Shown piece after piece: positions 8,373 through 16,742 of a DNA stretch of 64,000 nt. The stretch is from positions 1 to 64,000 of the forward strand of contig NZ_JAAGOX010000010.1 in NCBI RefSeq assembly GCF_010500245.1, read 5' to 3'. Under the pieces are notes generated by a model that was given only the letters and a program-made list of their open reading frames with translations, searched no databases and was not told the origin of the DNA. This DNA is from Ruegeria sp. PrR005 (lineage in GTDB: Bacteria; Pseudomonadota; Alphaproteobacteria; Rhodobacterales; Rhodobacteraceae). Both the position numbers and the translations under genes were made by a program. Each line of letters starts with the position of its first letter. Position 1 is the first letter of the stretch.

Positions 8373-9110
8373 ATGAAGCCCGACCGACCTTCAAACACAG
8401 GTGTACCGTTGCAGAGCAAACCCAGGCCCAGGCCGTTCCACAGACGCCCGGTTGCACTCGTGGCGCTTGCCATTCTGATGTTGGCGTTGGCGGCGGCTGC
8501 GGCCGGCGGGTTCGTCGGGCTGGATCAGCAGAGTGTTGCGGCCTTGCTGGACCGGGCCGGGGTCTGGGGACCGGTCGCCATTGTCGGGTTGATGACGATG
8601 GCGGTGGTAATCAGCCCCCTGCCCTCGGCCCCGATCGCGGTCGCCGCTGGTGCGGCTTATGGCCATACGCTGGGCACCGGGTTGGTTTTGGCAGGGGCGC
8701 TGATGGGTGCGGTGATTGCCTTTGCCCTCGCCCGGCTGCTGGGCCGGGACTTCGTGGCCCGATGGGTCGGTTCGACGCTTGATACCGGATTGCTGGGATC
8801 GCAGAATTTCCTGACCTGGACCGTTTTTGTCAGCCGCCTTCTGCCCTTCGTTTCCTTCGACCTGGTCAGCTATGCCGCCGGTCTGTCGGCGCTGCGACCA
8901 TGGCGCTTTGTCCTGGCCACTCTGGCCGGGATCGTACCGGCCAGTTTCGGGCTGGCCCATCTGGGCAGCGCGCTGAGCGCGCCCGTCACGGGCGGTACAC
9001 TCTGGCCTGTTCTGGCGCTTGGGCTGCTGACCGGCCTGCCCGTGGCCTGGGCCGCGTGGCGGTCCGGGCGGTCATTTCCGCAATCAAACAAGATGCCAAG
9101 GAGGCTCTGA
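8373..9110 (+). CDS. TVP38/TMEM64 (SNARE-associated, DedA-like) membrane protein
   Basis: A 245-residue membrane protein with about six hydrophobic segments and the family landmarks: SPLPSAPIAVAAGAAYG after the second helix, the FALARLLGRDFVARW segment, and FVSRLLPFVSFDLVSYAAGLS. The family belongs with DedA and VTT proteins, linked to lipid scrambling and metal or oxyanion tolerance. It opens a tightly coupled three-gene unit (TVP38, 39-residue peptide, beta-propeller). The sequence between 8173 and 8372 holds only the direct-repeat box and GC-rich partial stems. Confidence 0.85.
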   Translation: MKPDRPSNTGVPLQSKPRPRPFHRRPVALVALAILMLALAAAAAGGFVGLDQQSVAALLDRAGVWGPVAIVGLMTMAVVISPLPSAPIAVAAGAAYGHTLGTGLVLAGALMGAVIAFALARLLGRDFVARWVGSTLDTGLLGSQNFLTWTVFVSRLLPFVSFDLVSYAAGLSALRPWRFVLATLAGIVPASFGLAHLGSALSAPVTGGTLWPVLALGLLTGLPVAWAAWRSGRSFPQSNKMPRRL

Positions 9111-9229
9111 TGATGCTCGTTCTCTATACCCTGCTGTTGTCTCCGGTCGTCGGATTGGGGCTGCGCCGCATGGTGCGGCGTCAACTGATCCGCGTCGAAA
9201 ACCCAACCCTCAAAGGAGCACGCTCATGA
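9110..9229 (+). CDS. Small membrane peptide, 39 residues
   Basis: A short gene with unusually strong support for its size. Its ATG overlaps the TVP38 stop (TGATG at 9108-9112), a perfect AAGGAGG ribosome site lies at 9098-9104, five bases before it, and its own stop overlaps the next start (ATGA at 9226). The peptide MMLVLYTLLLSPVVGLGLRR starts with one hydrophobic helix followed by a basic tail with four more Arg residues, so it should insert in the inner membrane with the C-terminus inside. I do not know the family. Translational coupling on both sides suggests a subunit made in step with TVP38 and the propeller. Confidence 0.7.
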   Translation: MMLVLYTLLLSPVVGLGLRRMVRRQLIRVENPTLKGARS

Positions 9230-10287
9230 TCCGCGCCCGCATTCTTCCCGCCCTGAGCCTGACCGGCGCGCTGATGACAACATGGGCCGCGCAGGCCGGG
9301 GTAGTCTATATCCCCGAAGGCAGCGCCGGTTCGGTCCTGATGGTCGAAAGCGAGACCGGCCAGCCGATCGGACGGATCGCGGGGGTCGAGGCGGTGCATG
9401 GGCTGGCCGGTGCGCCCGGCACCCCGTATCTGGTGGCAGGCAGCTTCACCGAGATCGACCCGGAAAGCGCCGCGCAGACGGCCAAGCCCGAAGGCGTCAG
9501 CCAGGCCGATCACAACGCCCATCACGCCAAACCCGCCCAGGCGGCCATGCCGACCGACAAGGGGCTGAGCCTGCTGACCGTTCTAGACGCCAAGACCGGC
9601 GACGTGGTGCGGCGGATCGAGGTTCCGGGCGCGGTCCACCATACCGCGGTATCACCCGATGGCCGCTGGGCCTTGGCGACCCATCCCAGCGGTGACGGCG
9701 TTTCGCTGATCGATCTGACGACGCTGGACTATGCGGGCTTTATCGCGACCGGCCCGATGCCCAATTACGTGTCATTCAGCCCTGACAGCAGCCGCGCTTA
9801 TGTCAGCAATACCGGGAACGGCACGCTCAGCGAACTTGACCTGGACAGCCGCATCCTGTCGCGCAATCTGCTGGCGGGCGAAGGACCCGAGCATTTCGCC
9901 CTGTCCCGTGACGGCGCCACCGCCTTTGTCGCCGATGCCGAGGCCGGCACCGTGCTGCGGCTGGACATTGCCTCGGGCGCCGAAACCGCGACCTATGGGT
10001 TCGGGGCCGAATTGCACGGGCTTGACCTCTCCGATGGCGAGGACACTCTGTTCGTCGCGGTCAAGGGCGCCGACCAGGTGGCGGCGGTCGATCTGGCCTC
10101 GGGCGCTGTCCGTCTGCAAGCGCTGGCGCCAGCCCCGTATCACCTGACCGTAGCCGATGGCAGCGAAGCACTGTTTGTCAGCAGCCGGGAGGAACCCAAG
10201 GTGTGGGTCGTGAACCAGGCTTCACTTCAGGTGACATCAGAGATCGGGGTCGAAAGTGAAGGCCACCAGATGGTGATCCTGCCCTGA
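9226..10287 (+). CDS. Exported YVTN-family beta-propeller protein
   Basis: A 353-residue protein with a Sec signal ending at AAQAG and repeated propeller blades of the YVTN/lactonase-like type (for example [31 protein letters not shown] and [16 protein letters not shown]). Between blades it carries an insert with HNAHH and nearby Met, a possible copper-binding loop. These propellers are periplasmic scaffolds or binding proteins; the role in copper handling is inferred from position. It is coupled to the small peptide gene by ATGA. The copper ATPase follows 49 bp later. Confidence 0.82.
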   Translation: MIRARILPALSLTGALMTTWAAQAGVVYIPEGSAGSVLMVESETGQPIGRIAGVEAVHGLAGAPGTPYLVAGSFTEIDPESAAQTAKPEGVSQADHNAHHAKPAQAAMPTDKGLSLLTVLDAKTGDVVRRIEVPGAVHHTAVSPDGRWALATHPSGDGVSLIDLTTLDYAGFIATGPMPNYVSFSPDSSRAYVSNTGNGTLSELDLDSRILSRNLLAGEGPEHFALSRDGATAFVADAEAGTVLRLDIASGAETATYGFGAELHGLDLSDGEDTLFVAVKGADQVAAVDLASGAVRLQALAPAPYHLTVADGSEALFVSSREEPKVWVVNQASLQVTSEIGVESEGHQMVILP

Positions 10288-10336
10288 TACCGGCGGCCCC
10301 GCTCTGCCAACCACACAGTCAACAAACGGACACAGT

Positions 10337-12682
10337 ATGGAACATTCCGCCCACACCCATCAGGCGCCTGAAGGGACAGAAATCTTTACTTGCCCGATGC
10401 ACCCCGAGGTGCGGCAATCCTCGCCGGGCAACTGCCCGAAATGTGGCATGACCCTCGTTTCCGAACACGAGGCGGCAACCCCGTCGCATGCCCATTGCCA
10501 CGGGAGCGGCGGCACAGTCGAACCGGGCGGCAGATACGACAGCGTGCCCGCAAGCTGGTCAGGCAGCGTCTATACCTGTCCGATGCACCCGCAGGTGCGC
10601 CAGACCGACCCGGGTTCCTGCCCCCTCTGCGGCATGGGGCTGGAGCTGGAAAGCGCGGCCCTGGCCGATGACGGCCCGAACCCCGAACTGGTCGATTTCA
10701 CCCGCCGGTTCTGGGTGGGCGCGGTGCTGACGCTGCCGTTGCTGGTGTTCACCATGGGGCCCTATCTGGGCTTTCCGGGCGTGCGCGAACTGTTCGGCGA
10801 ACGGATGACGCTGTGGATCGAACTGGCGCTGGGAACTCCGGTCGTCTGGTGGTGCGGTTGGCCTTTCATGGTGCGGGGCTGGACCTCGTTCCGGACGCGG
10901 CATCTGAACATGTTCTCGCTGATCTCGATGGGGGTGCTGGCGGCATGGCTGTTCAGCGTCGTCGCGGTGTTGTGGCCGCAGGTCTTTCCCGACGGGTTCC
11001 GCGATGCCGAGGGCAATGTCGGCGTCTATTTCGAGGCGGCGGCGGTGATCGTTACCCTGGTTCTGCTGGGGCAGGTGATGGAGCTGCGTGCCCGCGAAGG
11101 CACCGGCAAAGCGATCCGGGCGCTTTTGGACATGGCGGCCAAAACCGCGCGGGTGATCCGCGACGATGGCCGTGAAGAGGAGATCCCGCTGGACGCGGTT
11201 CAGCTGGGCGACCGCCTGCGGGTGCGTCCCGGCGACAAGGTGCCGGTGGACGGGGTGGTGACCGAAGGCCGCTCCTCGGTCGATGAAAGCATGATCACCG
11301 GCGAGCCGGTCCCGGTTGAAAAGGTGGCGGGCGACATGCTGACCGGGGCCACCATCAACGGCACAGGCAGCCTGGTGATGGAGGCGACTCGGGTCGGCGC
11401 CGACACGATGCTCAGCCAGATCGTCGAGATGGTGTCGAACGCACAGCGTTCGCGGGCGCCGATCCAGAAATATGCCGATCAGGTGGCGGGGATGTTCGTC
11501 CCCGCCGTGATCGGGATCGCAGTGCTGGCCTTTGTCGGCTGGGCGCTCTGGGGTCCGGCACCGGCGCTGTCCTATGCGCTGGTCGCGGCCGTGGCGGTGC
11601 TGATCATCGCCTGCCCCTGCGCCCTGGGCCTGGCCACGCCGATGTCGATCATGACCGCCACCGGGCGCGGTGCGCAGGCGGGCGTGCTGATCAAGAACGC
11701 CGAGGCGTTGGAGCGGTTCGAAAAGGTCGACACACTGATCGTGGACAAGACCGGTACGCTGACCATGGGCAAACCGCGTCTGGTGGCAGTCCTGCCCGAG
11801 GCGGGCCATGACGAGGGCGAAGTGCTGCGGCTGGCGGCGACGTTGGAAAGGGGGTCGGAACACCCCTTGGCCGAGGCCATCGTGGCCGGGGCCGAGGAAC
11901 GCGGCGTCGCACTTGGTACGGCGACTGATTTCGAGGCGGTCACCGGCAAGGGTGTCACCGGCACAGTGGATGGCAAGGCGGTTGCCCTGGGCAACCGCAA
12001 GCTGGTCGAGGATCTGGGCCTTGACGCTGGTGATCTGGCGGAAACAGCCAACACCCGCCGGGACGAGGGCGAGACGGTGATGTTCGTGGTGGTCGAGGGC
12101 GCGCTGGCTGGGCTGGTCGCCGTCTCGGACCCGGTCAAGGAGACCACTCCCGCCGCGCTGAAGGCCCTGCACGACCTAGGCTTTCGCATCATCATGGCAA
12201 CCGGCGACAACGAACGCACCGCCAAGGCCGTCGCCGCGCGGCTGGGCATCGACGAGATCCGCGCCGACGTGCTGCCCGAGGACAAGGCCCGCATCGTGCG
12301 CGAGCTTCAGGCCGAGGGACGCAAGGTGGCAATGGCGGGCGACGGGGTGAACGACGCACCGGCCCTGGCGCAGGCCGATGTCGGCATCGCCATGGGCACC
12401 GGTGCCGACGTGGCGATCGAAAGCGCGGGCATCACGCTGGTCAAGGGCAATCTGGACGGCATCGTCCGAGCCCGGCGACTGGCCCGTGCCACGATGCGCA
12501 ACATCCGGCAGAACCTGTTCTTTGCGCTGATCTACAACGCCTCTGGCGTGCCTGTGGCGGCGGGGCTGCTGTACCCGCTGTTCGGCATCCTGATCAGCCC
12601 GATGTTCGCCGCCTTTGCAATGAGCGCCTCGTCGATCTCGGTGGTGCTGAATGCGCTGCGCCTTCGTGGCACCCGGATCTGA
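10337..12682 (+). CDS. P1B-type copper-exporting ATPase (CPx ATPase)
   Basis: A 781-residue heavy-metal pump. The core has the CPC transport motif ([12 protein letters not shown]), the phosphorylation site DKTGT, the actuator TGEPVPVEK and the hinge [10 protein letters not shown]. In place of an HMA domain it has two copies of the short heavy-metal-binding domain: [20 protein letters not shown] and [20 protein letters not shown], joined by a His-rich linker. This layout is typical of CopA/CopB-like P1B ATPases of Proteobacteria. It exports Cu(I) from the cytoplasm, complementing periplasmic oxidation by the two oxidases. Silver transport is also possible. Confidence 0.95.
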   Translation: MEHSAHTHQAPEGTEIFTCPMHPEVRQSSPGNCPKCGMTLVSEHEAATPSHAHCHGSGGTVEPGGRYDSVPASWSGSVYTCPMHPQVRQTDPGSCPLCGMGLELESAALADDGPNPELVDFTRRFWVGAVLTLPLLVFTMGPYLGFPGVRELFGERMTLWIELALGTPVVWWCGWPFMVRGWTSFRTRHLNMFSLISMGVLAAWLFSVVAVLWPQVFPDGFRDAEGNVGVYFEAAAVIVTLVLLGQVMELRAREGTGKAIRALLDMAAKTARVIRDDGREEEIPLDAVQLGDRLRVRPGDKVPVDGVVTEGRSSVDESMITGEPVPVEKVAGDMLTGATINGTGSLVMEATRVGADTMLSQIVEMVSNAQRSRAPIQKYADQVAGMFVPAVIGIAVLAFVGWALWGPAPALSYALVAAVAVLIIACPCALGLATPMSIMTATGRGAQAGVLIKNAEALERFEKVDTLIVDKTGTLTMGKPRLVAVLPEAGHDEGEVLRLAATLERGSEHPLAEAIVAGAEERGVALGTATDFEAVTGKGVTGTVDGKAVALGNRKLVEDLGLDAGDLAETANTRRDEGETVMFVVVEGALAGLVAVSDPVKETTPAALKALHDLGFRIIMATGDNERTAKAVAARLGIDEIRADVLPEDKARIVRELQAEGRKVAMAGDGVNDAPALAQADVGIAMGTGADVAIESAGITLVKGNLDGIVRARRLARATMRNIRQNLFFALIYNASGVPVAAGLLYPLFGILISPMFAAFAMSASSISVVLNALRLRGTRI

Positions 12683-12711
12683 TGCGACAGGGTTGAAACA
12701 GGACTGATCAG

Positions 12712-14058
12712 ATGACTGAGACCGCGCAAAACCGTGCTGCCGTGCCCGAGGGGGCCGGCAGCATCAGCCTGAGCAACGCCGTGGCCATGGGCACCGGGGT
12801 GATGATCGGGGCGGGGATATTTGCCCTGACCGGACAGATCGCCGGTCTTGCCGGGCCTTTGTTCCCGCTCTCTTTCGTGCTGGGCGCGGTGGTGACGATG
12901 TTCAGCGCCTACAGCTATATCGTGATGTCGAACACCTGGCCCTCGTCCGGCGGCATCGCGATGATCCTGACCAAGGCCTATGGACGCGGTGCCGTGGCGG
13001 CGGCGGCCTCGGTGCTGATGGCGCTGTCGATGGTCATCAACGAAAGCCTGGTGGCGCGCACCTTTGCCACCTATGCGCTGCGCCCCTTTGGCATTCAGGA
13101 CGGGCCGCTGGTGCCCGTGATCGGCGTTGCGCTGATCGTGATGGCCTATCTGGTCAACGTCTCGGGCAATCGCTCGGTAGGGCTGTGGTCACTGGTGATG
13201 TCGGCGGTCAAGATCGGTGGTATCGCGCTGTTCGGCATCGCCGCCCTGTGGGCCAGCGGTATGGAAAACTGGTCACCCGTCACCCGGCTGTCGGAAAACG
13301 GGATTACCGGGTTTGCCGCATCGGTTGCGCTGTCGATCCTGGCGTTCAAGGGGTTCACGACGATCACCAACAGCGGTGGCGAGATCACCGATCCCAAGCG
13401 CAATGTCGGGCGGACGATCCTGATCTCGATCGCGGTCTGCGTCGTCGTCTATCTGCTGGTGGCGCTGGCGGTCGGGTCGGCGTTGACGCCCATGCAAATC
13501 CAGCAGGCGCGCGACTATGCCCTGGCCGAAGCGGCGCAGCCGGTGCTGGGCCAGACCGGGTTCTATCTGACCGTGGCGCTCGCCATGGTGGCCACCGCGT
13601 CGGGCCTGATCGCCAGCGTCTTTGCGGTGTCGCGCATGCTGACCATGCTGACCGAAATGAAGATGATCCCGCACAGTCATTTTGGCATGTCCGGCGGTAT
13701 CCGGTCACATATGCTGATCTATACCGTGGTGATCGCCGGTGCCCTGACCGTGTTGTTCGATCTGGGCCGCATCGCCTCGCTGGGCGCGTTCTTCTATCTG
13801 GTGATGGACATGGTGGTGCATTGGGGCGTCTGGAAGAACCTGCGCCACAGGATCGTCGCGCGGGGCTGGGTCATTCTGACGGCGCTGATGCTGGACGCGG
13901 GGGTTCTGGCCGCCTTCACGGTTTTCAAATGGCGTGCCGATCCCACCATCGTCATCGTTGCCCTTGTCACCATGCTGGTCGCTCTGCTGGCCGAGCAGCT
14001 GTATCTTGGCCGGTTCGTATCAGATGGTGGTGAGGCGAAACACACTGGCCGTCACTAA
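12712..14058 (+). CDS. APC-family amino acid permease
   Basis: A 448-residue protein with about 12 membrane helices. The N-terminus has the APC signature (AMGTGVMIGAGIFALTGQIA) and the GGxxxx-rich helix 6 region (AFKGFTTITNSGGEITDPKR) of the family. It follows the copper ATPase by 29 bp and is probably co-transcribed. The substrate is unknown; an amino acid such as His or Cys that chelates copper would fit, but this is speculation. Its last four bases overlap, tail to tail, the gene at 14055-15293. Confidence 0.85.
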   Translation: MTETAQNRAAVPEGAGSISLSNAVAMGTGVMIGAGIFALTGQIAGLAGPLFPLSFVLGAVVTMFSAYSYIVMSNTWPSSGGIAMILTKAYGRGAVAAAASVLMALSMVINESLVARTFATYALRPFGIQDGPLVPVIGVALIVMAYLVNVSGNRSVGLWSLVMSAVKIGGIALFGIAALWASGMENWSPVTRLSENGITGFAASVALSILAFKGFTTITNSGGEITDPKRNVGRTILISIAVCVVVYLLVALAVGSALTPMQIQQARDYALAEAAQPVLGQTGFYLTVALAMVATASGLIASVFAVSRMLTMLTEMKMIPHSHFGMSGGIRSHMLIYTVVIAGALTVLFDLGRIASLGAFFYLVMDMVVHWGVWKNLRHRIVARGWVILTALMLDAGVLAAFTVFKWRADPTIVIVALVTMLVALLAEQLYLGRFVSDGGEAKHTGRH

Positions 14059-15293
14059 ATCCGGCCAGGCTCTGTCGCGCCCTCAACCGGGGCGCCGCGC
14101 CTTTCGATCAGAAAGCCCAACACCTCGCGATAGCGGATGCGAGTATCCTCAAGTTGTTGATAATAGCGGAACAGCTCTTTCAGCGGCGCCGAGAAATCCT
14201 TGTGCGCGGCCAGCACCGCAACCAAGGCACCCAGGGTGATCCGTTCTTCGATCACGAAATAGCCGCCCAGCGAATAGAACAGGAACGGGGTCAGCGAAGT
14301 CAGAAAGTTGTTCAGTACCTTTGCCAGGAACTTGATCCGGTGGATGCGATAGCGGATCCGTTCCAATTCTCGCAGCGAGGCCGCTGTTTGCCGGATGTTC
14401 CACAGAGCCCTCTGTTCCGGTTCCAGTTGTCCCGCCAGGCGCCGGGTCAGCACCCGCATGGCCCGGATGCGTTCGCGGCTCAGCCGGTTCACGATCCGTT
14501 GCAGATAGGGCAGCAGCACCAGTTGCACTGGCAGCACCGTCAGCGCCGCCGCCCCCAGGATCGGGTCCTGAAGAAACATGAACAAAAGGATCGTGATCAG
14601 GGTTCCGCCCTGGGTCACCGGCAAGGCGATCAGGTCGGCGGCAAAGCCGCCGATCGGCTCGACCTCGGCCCCCAGAACCTGCACGACATCGTTTTGGCGT
14701 TGTGGCGGCGGCCGTCGGCGCCATTGCCGATAGATCAGCAGACGCAACCGTCGGAGCAGGCGTTCCGCCACCCTGCCCTTGCACGTGTTCAGGCTGTATT
14801 TTCCCAGTCCGTTCAACGCAATCGCGACCAGGTAGATGGCGCTGAACAGGCCCAGCATCTCCATCTGGCTGAGCGTAAGGCCGAAAACCTCGGCCGGACC
14901 TGCCGAAGGTTCCAGCACGTTGTTGACGATCTGCTTGGGCATTTCCAGCGAGAGATAGAGCGGCGGCATCAGCGACAGGCTCAGTAGCAATAGGCCCACT
15001 TGCTGTCGTCGGGTGTTGCGCAGAATCTGCCTCAGAAGGTTCCGTTCCAACCCGCCGATGCGTGCCGGGGTCTGGCGCCTGGGCCCGCGCTGCTCACGGC
15101 GCTGAAGGGCCTGCCGCGCGGCATGAAACAGCAGCGCGAGGATGGATACAAACAGCAGAGAGGGGGCCAGGACCAGGATAAGGTGCATCAGCGGATGCAC
15201 CCAGGCCGGAGCGCCCATGTCGTAATCCGTTCCCAACCGGCCGGCCGCCCAATGGGCCAGGGTGTGAAGTTCCGGGAACCAAGAACCTGTCAT
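14055..15293 (-). CDS. ABC-transporter membrane domain protein lacking an ATPase domain
   Basis: A 412-residue protein with an N-terminal pair of helices and then the six-helix type 1 exporter fold (LLLLSLSLMPPLYLSLE, then GGTLITILLFMFLQDPILG and FYSLGGYFVIEERITLGALVAVLAAH). The last part, where exporters continue into the nucleotide-binding domain, stops after FLIERRG: no Walker A, signature or Walker B motif is present, and none is encoded nearby. It may pair with an ATPase elsewhere or act as a membrane scaffold. It lies convergent with the APC permease and downstream of a hairpin following the cupredoxin gene. Confidence 0.75.
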   Translation of the reverse strand: MTGSWFPELHTLAHWAAGRLGTDYDMGAPAWVHPLMHLILVLAPSLLFVSILALLFHAARQALQRREQRGPRRQTPARIGGLERNLLRQILRNTRRQQVGLLLLSLSLMPPLYLSLEMPKQIVNNVLEPSAGPAEVFGLTLSQMEMLGLFSAIYLVAIALNGLGKYSLNTCKGRVAERLLRRLRLLIYRQWRRRPPPQRQNDVVQVLGAEVEPIGGFAADLIALPVTQGGTLITILLFMFLQDPILGAAALTVLPVQLVLLPYLQRIVNRLSRERIRAMRVLTRRLAGQLEPEQRALWNIRQTAASLRELERIRYRIHRIKFLAKVLNNFLTSLTPFLFYSLGGYFVIEERITLGALVAVLAAHKDFSAPLKELFRYYQQLEDTRIRYREVLGFLIERRGAPVEGATEPGRI

Positions 15294-15315
15294 TTTAAGC
15301 GAATGTCCAGAAAAC

Positions 15316-15344
15316 GCGCGGCAATTCGCAATGAATTGCCGCGC
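15316..15344 (-). terminator. Terminator-like hairpin after the cupredoxin gene
   Basis: A perfect 12-bp stem, GCGCGGCAATTC paired with GAATTGCCGCGC, with a five-base loop. On the minus strand it is followed by GTTTTC. It lies between the cupredoxin stop (15387) and the ABC-like gene start (15293), so it should limit transcription into the latter. Confidence 0.7.
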
Positions 15345-15386
15345 AGGTGGGCACCGTGTTCTTGTTAGTGGTGCGGTGCCAGGAGG

Positions 15387-15902
15387 TTAGTTGACCGCGA
15401 CCTTGCCGAACATTCCGGATTCATAGTGGCCGGGGATCAGGCAGGCGACTTCGAAGGTGCCCGAATTGCCAAAGGTCCAGATGATCTCGCCCTTTTCACC
15501 CGGCTCCAGCGTGATCGCGTTCGGGCTCTTGTGGGATTCCATCTGCTGCGACATCGCCTCTTTGTGCATTGCGTTGCGCTCCATCGTGTCCAGGATGAAC
15601 TCGTGTTCCAACTCGCCCTTGTTGGTCACCGAAAAGCGGATGGTTTCACCCTTTTTGATATCGAAATCTTTCGGGGTATAGATCATCTCGCCGTCGTCGG
15701 TTTCGCTCATCGTCACCTCGATCGTGCGGTTGACCTGGCTGGCCTGGCCGGGCATGCCGGTTTCCATCATACCCGCGTGGCCGCCGCTGCCATGGCCCTG
15801 TGTGCCGTTGTCCTTGTTCTCTTCACCGTGACCAGAGGGTCCGGCGATGGCAACACTGGCGCCGATAACGGTCACGAGGGAAGCAATGAGAAGGATTTTC
15901 AT
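15387..15902 (-). CDS. Periplasmic blue-copper (cupredoxin) protein
   Basis: A 171-residue protein with a Sec signal (MKILLIASLVTVIGASVAIA) and a Gly/His/Met-rich segment (GHGSGGHAGMMETGMPG) ahead of a cupredoxin domain. The type 1 copper ligands are all visible: His in ELEHEFIL and Cys, His, Met in CLIPGHYESGMFG. Such proteins carry copper or electrons in the periplasm and are often found beside copA/copB. It is downstream of copB on the same strand, separated by a small hairpin. Confidence 0.9.
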   Translation of the reverse strand: MKILLIASLVTVIGASVAIAGPSGHGEENKDNGTQGHGSGGHAGMMETGMPGQASQVNRTIEVTMSETDDGEMIYTPKDFDIKKGETIRFSVTNKGELEHEFILDTMERNAMHKEAMSQQMESHKSPNAITLEPGEKGEIIWTFGNSGTFEVACLIPGHYESGMFGKVAVN

Positions 15903-15981
15903 AGGTAACTCCTGTCAGATTAGAGGGTGATAGATTCCAGCGACGCGGCGGGTTGGGGTTGGCCACACCGCTGGTGAACGA

Positions 15982-15997
15982 GCGGGCTGTCGCCCGC
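15982..15997 (-). terminator. Short hairpin after copB
   Basis: GCGGGC-tgtc-GCCCGC, a six-base GC stem just after the copB stop (16009) and before the cupredoxin start (15902). It has no T run, so it may only weaken read-through or protect the copB 3' end. Confidence 0.4.
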
Positions 15998-16008
15998 CCG
16001 GTGTCCGG

Positions 16009-16713
16009 TCAGAACATCAGTCTGGTTCCGAACACGACCGAGAACGTTCCGTTCTCGTCGCCCGCGGCGCGGATCAGATCCGCAGTGCCGCCATAGGACC
16101 GCTCGTAGTTCACGCCCACATAGGGGGAAACCGCCCGGTCGATCAGGTCGTAGCTCAGCCGCAATCCGGCTTCGAGCGTGACCCCGCCCGCCGCCTGATT
16201 GTAGATCGGGTCATCCTGCAACGGCAGCGTCAATTCCAGACTTGGTGTCAAGACCAGACGGTTGGTCAGCATCGCCTCGTATTCGCCTTCAAAGCGAAAG
16301 AAGGAGTTGTCCGACAGATACAGATCGGCGTCGATCTCAAACCATTGCGGCGCCAGGCCCTTGAGACCCAGAACTGCGTTGTAGCGGTCAGGCAAACCGT
16401 CGGGCGTGTTCGCCTGAACACCCACCACCGCGTCGAAGAAGGTCGAGATAGGGAATTGCAGGCGGAGCTGGTTTTCGAGCGTCTCGAACCCGCCGGCACC
16501 CTGCACCCGCTCGCCTTCGCTGCGCCAGACGAGTTTCAGCTCGTCGGTGCCGATCAGGGCGTCGAAATCCCAAACAATGGTGTCTTCGTCATCGCCCAGC
16601 CGGTATTCCAACTGCTCGGCCTGAAATCCGTAGATCAACTGTTCTGCCTGCGCCGGAAGCGCCCAGGCCATCGCCATCGCCCCGGCAAGGGCGGCATTAC
16701 GCATCTTGTTCAT
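16009..16713 (-). CDS. copB: Outer-membrane copper resistance protein CopB
   Basis: A 234-residue protein beginning at the ATG at 16713, preceded by GGAGAA; the longer open frame to 16935 mirrors copA. A Sec signal ends at ALPAQAE. The mature protein matches the CopB beta-barrel: the opening FQAEQLEYRLGDDEDTIVWDFDA, then the barrel strands, ending in an aromatic residue (TRLMF), the usual outer-membrane sorting signal. CopB proteins often have a Met/His-rich N-terminal stretch; this one has none, while the partner CopA carries a long one. It follows copA by 29 bp. Confidence 0.93.
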   Translation of the reverse strand: MNKMRNAALAGAMAMAWALPAQAEQLIYGFQAEQLEYRLGDDEDTIVWDFDALIGTDELKLVWRSEGERVQGAGGFETLENQLRLQFPISTFFDAVVGVQANTPDGLPDRYNAVLGLKGLAPQWFEIDADLYLSDNSFFRFEGEYEAMLTNRLVLTPSLELTLPLQDDPIYNQAAGGVTLEAGLRLSYDLIDRAVSPYVGVNYERSYGGTADLIRAAGDENGTFSVVFGTRLMF

Positions 16714-16742
16714 CGTTGCTTCTCCATTCTGAGAGGACCGCA

